Shown here: positions 35,014 to 44,993 of the stretch, piece by piece | Layout of the letters: every line of letters begins with the position of its first letter | Numbering within the stretch: the first letter of the stretch is position 1 | Assembly (NCBI RefSeq): GCF_963678635.1 | Contig: NC_087062.1 | Location: 53,578,473-53,642,472 of the forward strand | Reading direction: 5' to 3' | DNA length: 64,000 nt | Origin: Symsagittifera roscoffensis | Lineage: Eukaryota; Xenacoelomorpha; Acoela; Convolutidae | The notes under the pieces: generated by a model | What the model was told of the DNA's origin: nothing | The model's database searches: none | Seen by the model: only the letters and a program-made list of their open reading frames with translations | Position numbers and translations under genes: made by a program

Positions 35014-35462
35014 GTTAATGAGAAAGCATGTGAATTAGAAAACGTTTCAAAGCATGATCATTTATGTAAGCAAAATCAGAACCATCAACATTAAAGTTTT
35101 TATCATAAATCAAATGTGCAAAATAAATACAAAAAGAACCGCACATGGTAGAGTTTGAGTCTTGCATGGGATAATTTGTCATTAATTCAGTGACCTGATG
35201 AAATTTCTCGTTCAATCGCTTAAATAGATCTGTGTACTGCCAAAGAGGAAGACCGAGAGGATCAGCGAAGTATAAAACATTTCTTCTGTTGCAAATCACA
35301 ATCCAATGTGTCCCCGGAGAATCTGATTTGTGAAGTGTTCACAATCATAAAGATATTGTTTGGGATGTGAAATGGAAAATTGTCCGCTGCAAATACTCCA
35401 AGAAACTTATATTTCAGATGTTTACAGTTCTGAATGAGATCCTGCAAATGGATTTCATCCAT
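35014..35462 (-). pseudogene. PRO: Maverick adenain-like cysteine protease (PRO), frameshifted
   Basis: The family processes capsid precursors during virion maturation. The N-terminal frame (from ATG 35462) shows FLGVFAADNFPF, the conserved start of the adenovirus-type protease fold. The C-terminal frame shows a catalytic-type His in T-H-W-I-V (codon near 35308), an acidic segment around FADPLG, and MQDSNSTMCGSFCIYF, where Q and the nucleophilic Cys of the adenain triad lie in the expected order and spacing. A frameshift near 35310-35340 separates the two frames, so no single open frame covers both halves. The total length of about 150 residues is a little short of adenain (about 200). It is the last gene of the leftward block; its start overlaps the open frame of the capsid gene. 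Confidence 0.85.
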
Positions 35463-36770
35463 TTTCAGACGGTCGAAATTGGAAGGACGTTCTTTGTAAC
35501 TTTACGGTCAGATGTAATAAATACATTAGATGAGCGTATACCCCAATAAAAATTTCCAGGTTTGCTGTCAAAGGGTTTGAGAATTGATGATCGATTGAAA
35601 CTGAGCAGTTAGTAAGTTCAGGATGCAAGAAGTCATGAGCTGCCTGCTGTGTGCTAGTGAGATCGAAACACATAATAAAGTTCTGTTGGTAGTTATCCAG
35701 AGTGATTCCCAGCCCGCAGTGCAACAAACCCAGCGCTGATAGTGTGTTGAAGAAGAGACGTTTATGATTTTGTGTACTAATTGGTGTACTTGCTATTGGT
35801 AAACCGTTCCGTCTCAAGGTAGCTTGCTCTAATCCAAACTTTTTATCATGAAAAGGATTCGTTCGGTTTGTTCCTAGAAATGCAATATTTGTGTTCAATA
35901 CTATTATAATTTGTCTCACCGGTTCGCGAGCAAAAATATCTTCCTGTTGCCAGCTGCGCTGACCAGCTGTTGCAAGAAATGTTCTCGTAATTTCTTCTCG
36001 ATATGGATAGTTCGCAGGAGTTTTGAGCAAAGTTGATTCAATGGCAGAGAGCACATGGTCGGTCACAGTCATTTTTCTCACTTATAGGTTCGCTTCGGGT
36101 ATTTGCAGCTTGTAATGCTTGGCAGCATATTCAGATATAATAAGAAAGTCTTCATGAGAACGTCTGTTGGAAAGTCTGAGGGTAACACTGTCCAACAAAT
36201 GCTTGTCACATGTGAAAAAATTAACTCCAGCTGGTCCACAGAACCAAATTTCCCTCGATTCACGGACCCGTTCATGTTGAGATGTGAGATCAGCTGCATC
36301 TATTGCAGCGGGATTGTTTTCAAAACGATATCCCTGACACTTAAGCCATGAGTCCTTGGCTCCTTTGCTGTTAGAAAATTCTGTTCCAATAAAGCTTTTC
36401 TGCGCAAAATTACTATTGGCTTTTGAGATTTTGAGTCCATTAGCAGAGAGGGTACAGTCAGAGAAAAGGGAATACAGGGAGTTGTTTACGAGGAACTGTG
36501 AATCAGAGGCAGTAGGATCAGTGTTGTCGTATCGCAGATCAGCTCCATTTGATTGCGTTACTTCGTATCGTATTTCCAAAAAATTTTTTGCAGGTCAACA
36601 AAATTATTACGGTCACCGGTGATTTCACATTCAAAAATTGGTCCATTAGGTGAATAGTTAGGTCCAATTTTTTGATCGAAAGTGTTTTCAGAAGTAATCA
36701 AAAGGGGTCGTTTTTCAAACAAATCCGGAGAGCTATGGGTAGCTTCATTTGGTAACAAATTAGCGATCAT
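35455..36770 (-). pseudogene. MCP: Maverick major capsid protein (double jelly-roll MCP), interrupted
   Basis: Three collinear minus-strand pieces make up this gene. The first (36770-36558) includes ENTFDQKIGPNYSPNGP and the start of the first jelly roll. The second (36579-36082) includes NNSLYSLFSDCTLSANGLKI, typical of Polinton capsid proteins. The third (36081 down to about 35540) carries the second jelly roll. Breaks: a frameshift at an A/T run near 36575 and a single in-frame TAA at 36084-36082; past that stop the same frame stays open for 208 codons. The C-terminal residues after NPLTANLEIF seem to leave the true frame. The family's usual length is about 450-500 residues, and the pieces add up to about that. 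It lies between pX and PRO, the normal order in these elements. Confidence 0.85.
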
Positions 36771-37177
36771 TTTTTATGTTTGAGAAAAAATCTGCTCGAC
36801 TTCTCACTGGTCTGCTTTTTCTTCGAATGGTTGTTTTTATTTTTCGAGCCCCTAATGACCTTCTTCTTCGTAATCCATTCATTGGTGTCTTTTGACGACG
36901 TCTACCACCGCCGAGTTGTTTTCTTGCAGTTTTTGTGACAGTGTTTTTCAATGCTTGTTTAGGAGACTTCTTTTTCATAGCGACATCAATCAGTTCTGGC
37001 GCTGTACTCATCAAAAGGTCTCCACCCAGTTTTTTCGCAGCCATTAGAATAACCCGTCATGCAAACGGTATAGCAACACGACCAGTACCAGCAGCCAAAG
37101 CGCCAAATCCACTGCCGCATTGTCGGTAGTGTACAGAAAAATGAGGAAGTGAAGCTTGCTTTGCATAATGGTTCCAT
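36760..37177 (-). pseudogene. Maverick basic core/minor virion protein (pX-like)
   Basis: The main open part (ATG 37044 to 36760, 94 codons) has an alanine/lysine-rich stretch with AAKKLGGDLL and PKQALKNTVTKTARKQLGG, followed by a tail very rich in Arg and Lys (GGGRRRQK, RRRRSL). Such proteins are thought to lie with DNA inside or under the capsid. The same frame continues upstream through GSGFGALAAGTGRVAIPFA, a Gly/Ala-rich segment typical of the family's N-terminus, but is cut by a TGA at 37059-37057. The true start is probably near 37175 in a shifted frame. Its place between penton and MCP agrees with the family order. Confidence 0.65.
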
Positions 37178-37183
37178 TGGTTT

Positions 37184-38050
37184 TCAATCAGAACGCTTGA
37201 ATTTTAGAGTCAACACAACTTTAACAGTTCCTGCAAAGGGCACTAGTCTTCCAGTTTCTCTGCTCAACTGTACCGATATTGATTGTACAGATGAAGCCAA
37301 TAAGTTTTTGTAGTCTAAATTAGTAAAGTTTTTTCGATGATTAGGTTCAATGCTGCAGGCACTACCGTTTTTGATGCGTCTATTTGAATCAATGACGCGT
37401 AACAATGGGGCCTTTGCATCTCCAACAGTTTGGTATCGAATAATGTCAATATAGACAAGAATAAGACTTGTCCCACTTGATAAATCATATGGGAAATGAG
37501 ATTCCTACAGTTCGTTTCCCTCACAAGATGCATCGAAGGAGGGTATCATTTTGTAACCAATGTGATATTCATCGTTCTCATCAAGCTTTGCATTGTAGCC
37601 TAACAGACTGGGTATTTGGGGACTTGGGAATGAGATTCCTTCATTTGCGTTCATCCAAATGCTCATGCTATTTGTGATTTCTTGAGGACTTGCATCGAAA
37701 TGAATTTTGTCTTTGAGTTTTGTTTTTATCTCATTAATCAATTGTTCTATAAAAGTGTACTCTCCTGATTTGATAAAAACTTTTTCGCTATAGTAAGGTC
37801 TAAAAAATGTATTCCGATTGCCAGCGTTGGATTTACTGGCTACTACTTCGGATGCTCTGAAGTACGTAAATTCTTCATCGGTATTATTGTTTAATTTGTC
37901 GGAAAATTATTTCTGAGAGAGCAACTCTCCAATCTCCGTCTAAAGCTATTTCTTCTCTACAGAAGTTTATAAATTTGGCCAAAGAGTTGTCTGGGAATAA
38001 TCCATTGATGCTGTTGAAATCAAATGTACAGTAAAATCATCACTGCCCAT
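37184..38050 (-). pseudogene. Maverick penton / minor capsid protein (single jelly-roll)
   Basis: A probable start at ATG 38050 begins MGSDDFTVHL. A shifted frame then continues through FPDNSLAKFINFC to LDGDWRVALSEI, a motif characteristic of the N-terminal strands of Polinton penton proteins. After another shift near 37905 come TDEEFTYF and SGEYTFIEQLINEI, then the frame of 37741. The C-terminus (37405-37184) has LSRETGRLVPF and VVLTLKF, the conserved last strands. Breaks: frameshifts near 38020 and 37905, and an in-frame TAG at 37507-37505. The length of about 285 residues fits the family. The partner of this protein is the hexon-like MCP, with which it would form capsid vertices. Confidence 0.8.
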
Positions 38051-38078
38051 TTTTGTTATATTCAGCTTTGTTTCCAAT

Positions 38079-38890
38079 TTAACTAAGTTCTTCTTCATAA
38101 AAATTTCCGCTGATTTCTTCCTTTTCCGCATCAAGGAGACTGTATGATGGAGGGTTTTCAGTAGGAATGGCAACTATTTCAAAAACTTCGTCTGTAAAAA
38201 TCAGCTTGTAACCTTTTCTAAAAGGCAAGTCAGTTTTCGCTATTAGCACATAGTCACCAACATAAAATTTTGGTTTCTGTACCAACTTCGATGAACTGTT
38301 TGCAATTAATGAAACTAATGCAGGTATATATTTCTTGTGACCTTGTTTGGAGCCAATTTTGTTTCTCTATTAACGCGTGAGTTAATCGTTTGAACAAAAC
38401 TTTGTAATTTTACAATATAACTGTAAGTCCATTCAAACTTTTCAAGGATCGAATGTTTCTTTCGGCTGTGAGTATTGTATTTGATGATTTCTCATTTCTT
38501 ACATAACTTTTCGAACTCTCAGTTAAACTCGGTGCCTTTGTCAACACAAAACTTTTTTTGGTTGTTTTGTTTTGATCATTTTTTTGAAAGCTTCGGTTGT
38601 TTCTTTAGCATATTTGGTCTTCAGGGGTTCCACTCGTAAGTAGCAAGAGTAACAATTGACAGCAACTAACAAATATCGTACCCCTCGGTTATGTTTAGCC
38701 AATATATCAACATAAGTCAAGAGACCAAATTTCGTTGATATTGTTAACAATCACTTTTAGCCGAGGACATGTTTTACGAAACAATCCATACTTTGTATGT
38801 GATGATTGAGATCTCAGAAAAATTTTAACTTTTTTGGTGAGAGTTGACTAGCATTTGTTAAATTTTTAACGCTACCAAATGCAGCTGGAC
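38079..38890 (-). pseudogene. INT: Maverick retrovirus-type integrase (INT), decayed
   Basis: The core domain is in pieces. The first catalytic Asp lies in TYVDILAKHN (codon near 38708) and is followed by VRYLLVAVNCYSCYLRVEPL. The second Asp lies in VDKGTEF (codon 38542-38540). The likely catalytic Glu is in AERNIRSLK (codon 38463-38461). D-to-E spacing is about 26 codons instead of about 35, so some sequence is missing. The C-terminal chromo-like/SH3-type domain is well preserved (38285-38079: FYVGDYVLIAKTDLPFRKGY and FEIVAIPTENPPSYSLLDA). Upstream, LYTKGPAAFGSVKNL and KYGLFRKTCPRLKV keep the N-terminal part. There are at least four frameshifts or stops. INT inserts the linear genome into host DNA. 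Confidence 0.85.
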
Positions 38891-38906
38891 CTTTCGTGTA
38901 GAGTAT

Positions 38907-39971
38907 TTAGAGTTTATTTTCTTCACTGATAGTAGGAATTTCATTCTTTTGTTGACGTCGTCGCAAACGATTCTTTACTGCTTTCATAGTTTTCGTCATT
39001 GTCGTCGTTGTTGGGGAAAAATTCTTTTTTTTCTGGGTTTTTCTGTTGTCGGATTGCTTGGTTCTGGATTTGAGAGATGTCGATCGAGTCTTCGAAGAGG
39101 AGGGTTTTGATCTCTTCGATTCCTCAGCTGTCGGGTTGTCGGAGACAAAGGAGGAAGAAGTTGAGGGCTTAGCTGCTTTGCTCTTAAGCGAGCGGAGAAT
39201 CTGTTTGGCATAAGTGTTGGACACTAAACTAGGATCAAGATTCAATTGTTTCTTGTGGATGAAAAAAGCGAGCGGAGAATCTGTTTGGCATAAGCGAGCG
39301 GAGAATCTGTTTGGCATAAGTGTTGGACACTAAACTAGGATCAAGATTCAATTGTTTCTTGTGGATGAAAATTTGTGGATGAAAAACACCCTCAAGTTTT
39401 TTTGTGTTTTGCTGTGTATGGTACAAAAAAGATTCAATTTTAACGAGTGTTGGTTTTCCTTGAATTAGAACATATCCGTCAACGTCTAAAGTCAAGGATT
39501 CAGCTTTGAACAACTGCTTTAGCACCATGTTTGCCCTTTCCATTTTATTAGCTTCCAATAGCTCTTGAATGGATTCCATAACTTTTCGAAACACTTCAGC
39601 TGTTTTTCCATTTCTTTTTTCATCGTTTTTTTTTCTATTCTCTTTGAACTTGTCTGCTGCAGAGAATTGTATGATTCAACATTTTTTTCTGCTTCATCAT
39701 CACCATCACCACTGAAATTAGTAAGTGCAGATAAATTTCTTTTTTGAAGATTTGGTACTACATTACTAGGGGTTAAAGGAATAGGAGATGTTGGGTTTAA
39801 TGGTGGTGGAGAGTCACGGCTGATATTTCGTTCTCGAAATCGCTGTATGTAATTGAGTTGAGATGATTTATCGTTAATTAATGGATTATGAAGGATTTGA
39901 GATTGTGGTACAGTTTTTTCATCTGGAGCATATGTTTTTCGAGGAATGAGGATGAATTCTTCAACATACAT
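38907..39971 (-). pseudogene. Conserved Maverick accessory protein of unknown function
   Basis: The start at ATG 39971 gives MYVEEFILIPRKTY and then SQILHNPLINDKSSQLNYIQ. N-termini of this style recur in a protein next to the ATPase in many Mavericks, as far as I recall. A Pro/Ser-rich linker and a Lys-rich helix follow (to about 39520). After a frameshift comes a small conserved-looking domain with DGYVLIQGKPTLVKIESFL (39480-39400). The last part (39210-38907) is a very basic Ser/Lys/Arg tail ending RNRLRRRQQKNE-like. An 81-bp segment of this gene is tandemly duplicated (39186-39375), breaking the frame. The basic tail suggests nucleic-acid or capsid interior contact; this is inference. Confidence 0.55.
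39186..39375. repeat. Tandem duplication inside the accessory gene (~81 bp plus a 26-bp partial unit)
   Basis: AAGCGAGCGGAGAATCTGTT occurs at 39187, 39268 and 39294. The first and third occurrences extend identically for about 80 bp to CTTGTGGATGAAAA; the second is cut after GGCAT. The copies are nearly identical, so the event is recent relative to the decay of the gene. Confidence 0.9.
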
Positions 39972-40069
39972 GCCTAAGGTTCTAGTTTTTCAGGTAAATG
40001 TAACACGATTCTCCGATTGATTTAACCAGTGAAATATTGTTTGCCAAAACTTTTCGTTTTTCTCTGATA

Positions 40070-40879
40070 CTAATTAAGGGTCAACAATTTTTTCAAATGG
40101 TACTTTCTTACTCTCGATGAAACTTTTGTTAGCTGGAACAAATCTAATAAAATTTGAATCAGCTCCTGTCAAAATTGATCTACAATGGTGACTATTGAGC
40201 ATTTGCTTCATTATACATAATTCTTTCTCTTTCATTTTCAAGAGATGTGATAACTGCTTTTTAGGATGGTAAATAGAAAATGGTTGGCGATGGTGGAACT
40301 ATGTTTGATGAATAAAGAAGACATTCTGAAGTTTTTGGAACCAAGTCTATCAACAGATGACCGAAATCTTCTTTCGTTGCCAAGTGATACTCATGAGGAA
40401 TTTTGCAATATTCAATTGTCTGCCTAAATAATCAATTTTTTGAATGTCTCGAGTTGATTTGAACAAAATTAAGTGAGTTGTATTCAAATTTATTGTACGT
40501 GATTGCTTAATTTGCTGAAATAAGTTGTGCTAGACGTAAATAACAAGACTATTTTTATGTCGGCCTGCTGTAGCTAATTTAACAAAATATTTTTCATTAA
40601 AAATTTCTTCACAGGTATCATCAAAGACAATCATGCAATCCCGTAAATTATTAAAAATTTCAAAGCTGGACAATTTGATATATTCAGTATCAAATTTGTT
40701 GTGAGAAACAAAGCAACGGTATTTGGGTTGATCGTGAAAATAAAAATAAAATATCTTGTTATACGTCGGATAGAATGTACCTTTCAGAAGCATTTGAAAA
40801 GTTGTACAATTTTGCCAGATCCCGAGGGACCTGAAACGGAAGTAAATAGACAATATTTTGTTGAAATGATCTTATTCAT
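40070..40879 (-). pseudogene. ATP: Maverick genome-packaging ATPase (FtsK/HerA, A32-like)
   Basis: In the frame of ATG 40879 the segment SVSGPSGSGKI is a Walker A loop in which the Thr/Ser after Lys is replaced by Ile. The frame then shifts; the next frame (40853-40530) carries FYPTYNKIFYFYFHDQPKY and the Walker B CMIVFDDTCEEI, followed by ATAGRHKNSLVIYV, where a sensor-like Asn or Arg would lie. Further frames down to 40070 hold LILFKSTRDIQKIDYLGRQL and ADSNFIRFVPANKSF, the conserved C-terminal part. At least three frameshifts are present. The protein would pump DNA into preformed capsids. The accessory gene follows immediately downstream, as is common in the family. Confidence 0.85.
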
Positions 40880-41095
40880 TATTATAACTTGGGATTGGGT
40901 AACAAGTAACCAACTGTACTGGATAGTATTGAAAGCCAAATGGCAGTCTCGTTACAACTAAGGTTGTAAAAAGACAATTTTGAAATAGATAAAGATAGCA
41001 AAATGATAATAAAACAATCTTGTGTGAAAAAGACAATTTCTGCAGACGGAAGATAAACAGAATTACAAAATTTCCAAGATCTGTTTTCGTGAGAT

Positions 41096-41410
41096 AAAAA
41101 CTATTCGACACCACCAATGTCTACAAAGTCGCAATCATTGTTCTCGACAGTGGTTTCATCATTTTCTATGTTTACTGGAAGACTTTTTTTGTTTATTTGT
41201 ATCAAGGTTCATATTTACTACGGCATACCCATCGCATTTTTTTTTGGCTCTGATCTATTGATGTTTGGTTTCTATTTTGTTATATATCTTGCTATGGTTT
41301 TGTCTGTCAGAAGTATCCGAAGATTTTTTTTTCTACGTTTCCGGTACTGATTTCGTCTAATAACTCTTTTGGTAAATTCTCACCTGTTAAATTCACATTT
41401 TGTGTGTTTT
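41096..41410 (-). pseudogene. Hypothetical Maverick gene, decayed
   Basis: Two separate sensible stretches lie on the minus strand. One encodes NVNLTGENLPKELLDEISTG followed by EKKIFGYF and a stop (41390-41310). The other encodes SLPVNIENDETTVENNDCDF and VDIGGVE before a stop at about 41098. The acidic C-terminus and the position just upstream of the ATPase suggest a small element gene. I do not recognise it. The basic + strand frame at 41117-41350 covering the same bases is taken as a shadow. Confidence 0.4.
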
Positions 41411-41519
41411 CTTTTGGTAACTAGTAATCACAAGATCAAAAGAAAACAAAAACAATCAATAAATATATTTATTATGATTCACAAAACTTGGTATATATAG
41501 ATTTATGTGATTCTTCAAT

Positions 41520-41990
41520 TCGGTTCAACAGGCAAATCAACTCCTCGTTCAATGAAGAAAAAATCATATTTTGTGAGTTTGTCATGTTTATAATTAGATT
41601 TGAATTTTACAACAAAATGAGCAGCAACTTTGATAGTGGCTTGAACTAAATTTATTTCGTTGTTATCAGTTTTGCCTTATTATTTCAGTTCAGCTGGAAG
41701 CTGTTGGTCATTCAAATGGAATTGTCTTCTCTCTCCCAGCTGAGGTTGCAGCGCTTCCAGGTTGAGATTGAACAACGGAATTGACTGGCGCAACTCCTGG
41801 AGTCTGGACATTGTACAGGTGAAAGTAGTCCAGAACTGTAAAAAAAATTTCCGTATATTATCGATTTGGAGATCGTTCAGTGTAATTTGTTCGAGTTTTT
41901 GCAGGAGAGGTTTTCCTCGACAATCTAATATGCCTGTCCACGTAAAAGTAACTTTAATTCTTGGTGTTAAATTTTTTTTCAGGTCTCTGA
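41520..41990 (-). pseudogene. Hypothetical Maverick gene with two adjacent in-frame stops
   Basis: The minus frame reads about 105 codons: RIKVTFTWTGILD, then LLQKLEQITLNDLQIDNI, then ERRQFHLNDQQLPAELK. It then meets TAA-TAA (around 41690) and continues in the same frame for about 50 codons with EINLVQATIKVAAHFVVKFK and a stop near 41520 after VDLPVEPN. The amino-acid mix on both sides of the stops is protein-like. Either two small genes are back to back, or one gene of about 160 residues is broken. No family is recognised. The + strand frame 41762-42001 is the complement and is disregarded. Confidence 0.45.
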
Positions 41991-41999
41991 TTAGTCATT

Positions 42000-42581
42000 G
42001 AAGCGTAAACCACCCAATTTGGTGATAAGGTTGTTTGCATCATTGGACAGTTCATTATGTAACCAATAAAAAAAATTTTAAATAATTTACAATGCTTTAA
42101 TAATCCATGCGAGGGAAGTAAATGAAAATGTCGTTTGCAAATATGTTTTTCTTGACCCAATAGTTGTTCAATTTTTGGGCAGCCAATATCTTCCAAATTT
42201 GTCATGAGTAATTTTAAGTATTCAGCTAATGAAACAGATTTTTGTGTACCTTTAGCAAAAAAAATGGGAATTTCGGTTCCTCAAACGAATGCTGTCAAAA
42301 AATTGATCTAAGTATGAGTAAGGGTATTCACCTTCGTCCCAGCGAAGCGCGTGTAGAAATTTAGATACCCAATTGTAAGCTTTTTTCTCTTCTTTTGATA
42401 AATTGTTGAATTGAACTGGTGGCAGAAAAAGAATTGTATCAATTGTATTAGGAGAGCAAACGGAAAGTTCCTTTATGATCAAAGGTTTCTTGCCACATTT
42501 AAATCCTTCAATATCTAAAATAATGAGATGGTTGAAAAACAAATTTTTAGTTTTATTTTCTTGGGTTAACATGACTTTCAC
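42000..42581 (-). pseudogene. DEDD-type exonuclease-like protein
   Basis: The frame of 42581-42252 has IILDIEGFKCGKKPLIIKEL near its N-terminus. The D-x-E here resembles exonuclease motif I of the DEDD/RNase H-like fold, on a strand followed by a second strand. Further on are ILFLPPVQFNNLS and HALRWDEGEYPYSYLDQF. A frameshift near 42260 leads into SLAEYLKLLMTNLEDIGCPK and CKRHFHLLPSHGLLKHC (frame of 42205), where later Asp and His motifs could lie. Proteins of this shape occur as uncharacterised genes in arthropods and their large DNA elements, as far as I recall. A 3'-5' exonuclease could assist repair or end processing of a replicating linear genome; this is inference. Confidence 0.5.
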
Positions 42582-43027
42582 TCAACATTCCAACAAACGA
42601 AATAATTTTGGTTTGAATGCTTTAAGAAAAAAGCAAAACGCAATACCTGTCACGTGACCCAGGTAACAGTTTTTTATTGGACAAGGCAAAATATATGTGT
42701 ATACAGGACCGGTATGATTTTTTTCTTGCAAATATCTTGCTGCGTCATGCAATATAGCACGTATTCTAAGAAATTTGAATTGTTTCAAGTGTTTGTCGAG
42801 CGACGAATTGTCTATTCCAATTAAACCACCATATGGTCTGTTTTTCAAAACAAAATCCAAATAATATCAGCATCCAAATACAAACAAGTGGCTAAAAAAT
42901 ACTGAAATCTGACAGATTTATCTGAATATTGTGATTTTAAGTCTATAAAAGTTTCATGAATAAGTTTTAAATCGAAAGTTGAAATCATGTTCACTGAACT
43001 CAATATATTAAAAAAGGAAAAATGCAA
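42582..43027 (-). pseudogene. Hypothetical Maverick gene, two frames
   Basis: Frames 43027-42845 (MISTFDLKLIHETFIDLKSQ onward to FQYFLATCLYLDADI) and 42860-42582 (FLRIRAILHDAARYLQEKNH, YILPCPIKNCYLGHVTG) overlap by 16 bp and are probably one gene of about 150 residues with a frameshift. Two Cys and several His are present, but there is no clear zinc motif. It sits between the Rep-like gene and the exonuclease-like gene in the same direction. Not recognised. Confidence 0.4.
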
Positions 43028-43780
43028 AGTATCAATTAAAACTTAACTTTCTGTTCAACGATAAATTTGACAAATGAAACATCAGTATCTACATCAAGTT
43101 TTCGATATCTACTTGTCAAAATGTCCCTTATTTTACAAAAAGCGGCAGAATGGGGTCCATTAATTAAACTTTCAAATCTTTTTAAAGTTTCTGTATTCAT
43201 CTCATCTGTTTGAACATGTCTGCTTTCTGTGTGTTTCTTTGAAACTGAAGTCGAAATTCTTGCGGATTTGTTTGACGTCGATGATGCAGCAGGCGTAACT
43301 GTATTATCAATTCGTTTCTGTCCCCCAACGCCCGGAGACTTCTTGCAAAAATTTTGATTTGGTGAAGTTTGTTTGTTATATGATGTTGCAGAAAGCAATA
43401 AATTGGTCTCTAACAAATCGAGATTGGCTGCAACAGATTGTGCTGAATAAGTGAGAGCTAGTTTAAGCTTGTCAAATAACTCACCGTTTCCTTTGACATC
43501 TTTAGCAGGAGAAACTAAGTATTTGAAGCAAGTGAAAACACAAGGAACACTGAAACGTTTTTGGGAAGGAAAAAATTGGTGTAATTGTTCCTCTGAATCT
43601 ACTTGAATCAAAATATGGTAATGAGTTTTTTTTTCATTCTCGACTGAAAAAGGGCAATATTCAGATTTGAAGTGGCTTCCAAAAGCATAATTTTTAAAAT
43701 TAGATAAATTAGGTATTTTTCAGTAATAACAAATTTGAAATTTGGTTGAAATTTTTTGAAATAATCAGGTAACACAACTT
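42975..43780. repeat. Segmental duplication, copy A (partner 45058-45886)
   Basis: About 97% identical by eye to 45058-45886 over its whole length. Main differences are a ~30-bp gap in this copy (after the LDLL codons) and two extra T in a T-run at about 43631. Same orientation; copies are 2.08 kb apart. Confidence 0.92.
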
Positions 43781-43799
43781 CGAACATAGCTTCTGCCAT
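43036..43799 (-). pseudogene. Candidate HUH Rep-like endonuclease gene, copy A (frameshifted)
   Basis: Starts MAEAMFEVVLPDYFKKFQ at ATG 43799. The segment FKFVIT could be Rep motif I. The H-Y-H-I-L-I-Q motif that is intact in copy B is out of frame here because a T-run has nine rather than seven T, so this copy is cut at about residue 63. The rest (43611-43036) carries FKYLVSPAKDVKGNGELF, a possible motif III with Tyr and Lys, then a Ser/Thr-rich linker (PAASSTSNKSARISTSVS) and a C-terminal helix region. The upstream frame is open from 44003, preceded in frame by a short gene ending at TAA 44006-44004. No helicase domain follows, unlike full CRESS Reps. The function is inferred and uncertain. 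Confidence 0.45.
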
Positions 43800-44003
43800 T
43801 TTGTAAAGGAAAATTAATTCGAGTCGTTTGAAATCGTTTGTGCTTGAGGAAAGTTGATATTTCCTGGTTCGTTTACAGTTAGACTGTGGTTTGTCTTTGT
43901 TTTCAACAGTATCAAAAACTTCACTTGTTTGAGCTCGGATTGACTTTCCCGATTCTAGTATTTTTGAAAATACTTCGAGGCTTAAGAAAAGTCTTTGTAC
44001 ACA

Positions 44004-44183
44004 TTAAAACTCAGCGCCTTCAGTTGCTTTTTTGAAAACTTTCAGGAATGCATAAGTTCCAGTTTGGTCATATGTTTTCAATGTAGCACGCACTAATCTT
44101 TTACTGTTTTCCGATATATCGAAATAGCAATCGCCAAAATCTTTATCTGCATTTGCGGTGGTGCTTGTTTTGGTTTTATTCAT
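44004..44183 (-). CDS. Small hypothetical protein upstream of the Rep-like gene
   Basis: ATG 44183 to TAA 44004, 59 codons: Thr/Ala-rich start, then DKDFGDCYFDISENSKRLVR and LKVFKKATEGAEF. The same frame stays open after the stop into the Rep-like gene at 43799, so this may be the broken N-terminus of that gene instead of a gene of its own. No domain recognised. Confidence 0.35.
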   Translation of the reverse strand: MNKTKTSTTANADKDFGDCYFDISENSKRLVRATLKTYDQTGTYAFLKVFKKATEGAEF

Positions 44184-44790
44184 TGTAGCGAGTAAATTTT
44201 CAAATTAACTTGATTTGAAACTGAATAGAAAGAAATGGTTCCGATTGATTGTGTATGTCTGCAAAAGAAAGCGTTGTATCTATTTTAATTTATATACACA
44301 TGTACTTTATATCGCAAAGATATTGAATTAAAATTTGGTGCAAATGAATAAGTATTTTGTGCATGTACAACTGATAAGAATTTTAGTGGGTGTCGAAGGT
44401 CACAATGTTTAAACGTTATTTTTGATAAAAGCTATTTGTTTGAATGCAATTTAGATAAACATAGAAAACCACGCAAGGTAACATAAATATTTTACACGCC
44501 CTCCCTTATTAAACTGGTAATAAACTACATAGGAGGTCTTGAAATTTCTAATTTTAGAAGAACCAATCCCTATTTTAACCTCTTGCGGAGTTTTCACAAT
44601 TCATTTCAGTTTCTTTTCTTTCCGCGTTACGTCTGTCCGTTTCATACAACTTTTCTTCAAAAAAGCCTTGTTATATTATTGCCGGATATTCCAATTACAA
44701 AAGAACGATTTTTATGAAACCGTTCACGAAAATTTTGTAGCAATAATCAACGAAGAAAAAGTTTAAATTCTGATGAGTGGACTTGTACAC
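44184..44790. other. AT-rich spacer with one plausible + strand fragment
   Basis: No recognised gene. The + frame ending at 44766 has a sensible tail (KNDFYETVHENFVAIINEEK) and may be a fragment of a rightward gene. Confidence 0.3.
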
Positions 44791-44993
44791 ATCACATTAT
44801 GATTCCCAAAATTTTTTTCCATTTATTCAGTAAATTTTCCTTAAAAAAGTCAAACGAAGAAGAAGAACTGAATATAAAGTATTTGAGTTACCTTACCAAT
44901 TCTGGTAAGTATACGGATTCTGACAAGCTTCTTGCTCTTCAGGTTGATATTTTATCAAAACCAGTTAAAAAATTTTTGTATAAATACGATTGT

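Noticed and set aside
37135..37177. Short membrane-like frame upstream of pX
   Set aside because: A hydrophobic shadow frame of the Gly/Ala-rich pX N-terminus; the in-frame pX reading fits the family better.
40840..40870. Intron 3' splice site before the ATPase P-loop (TTCCGTTTCAG)
   Set aside because: Maverick genes are usually intronless, and frameshift decay explains the frame change equally well.
41117..41350. 77-codon hydrophobic + ORF resembling a membrane protein
   Set aside because: It is the complement of a leftward decayed gene, and its hydrophobicity follows from T-rich codons.
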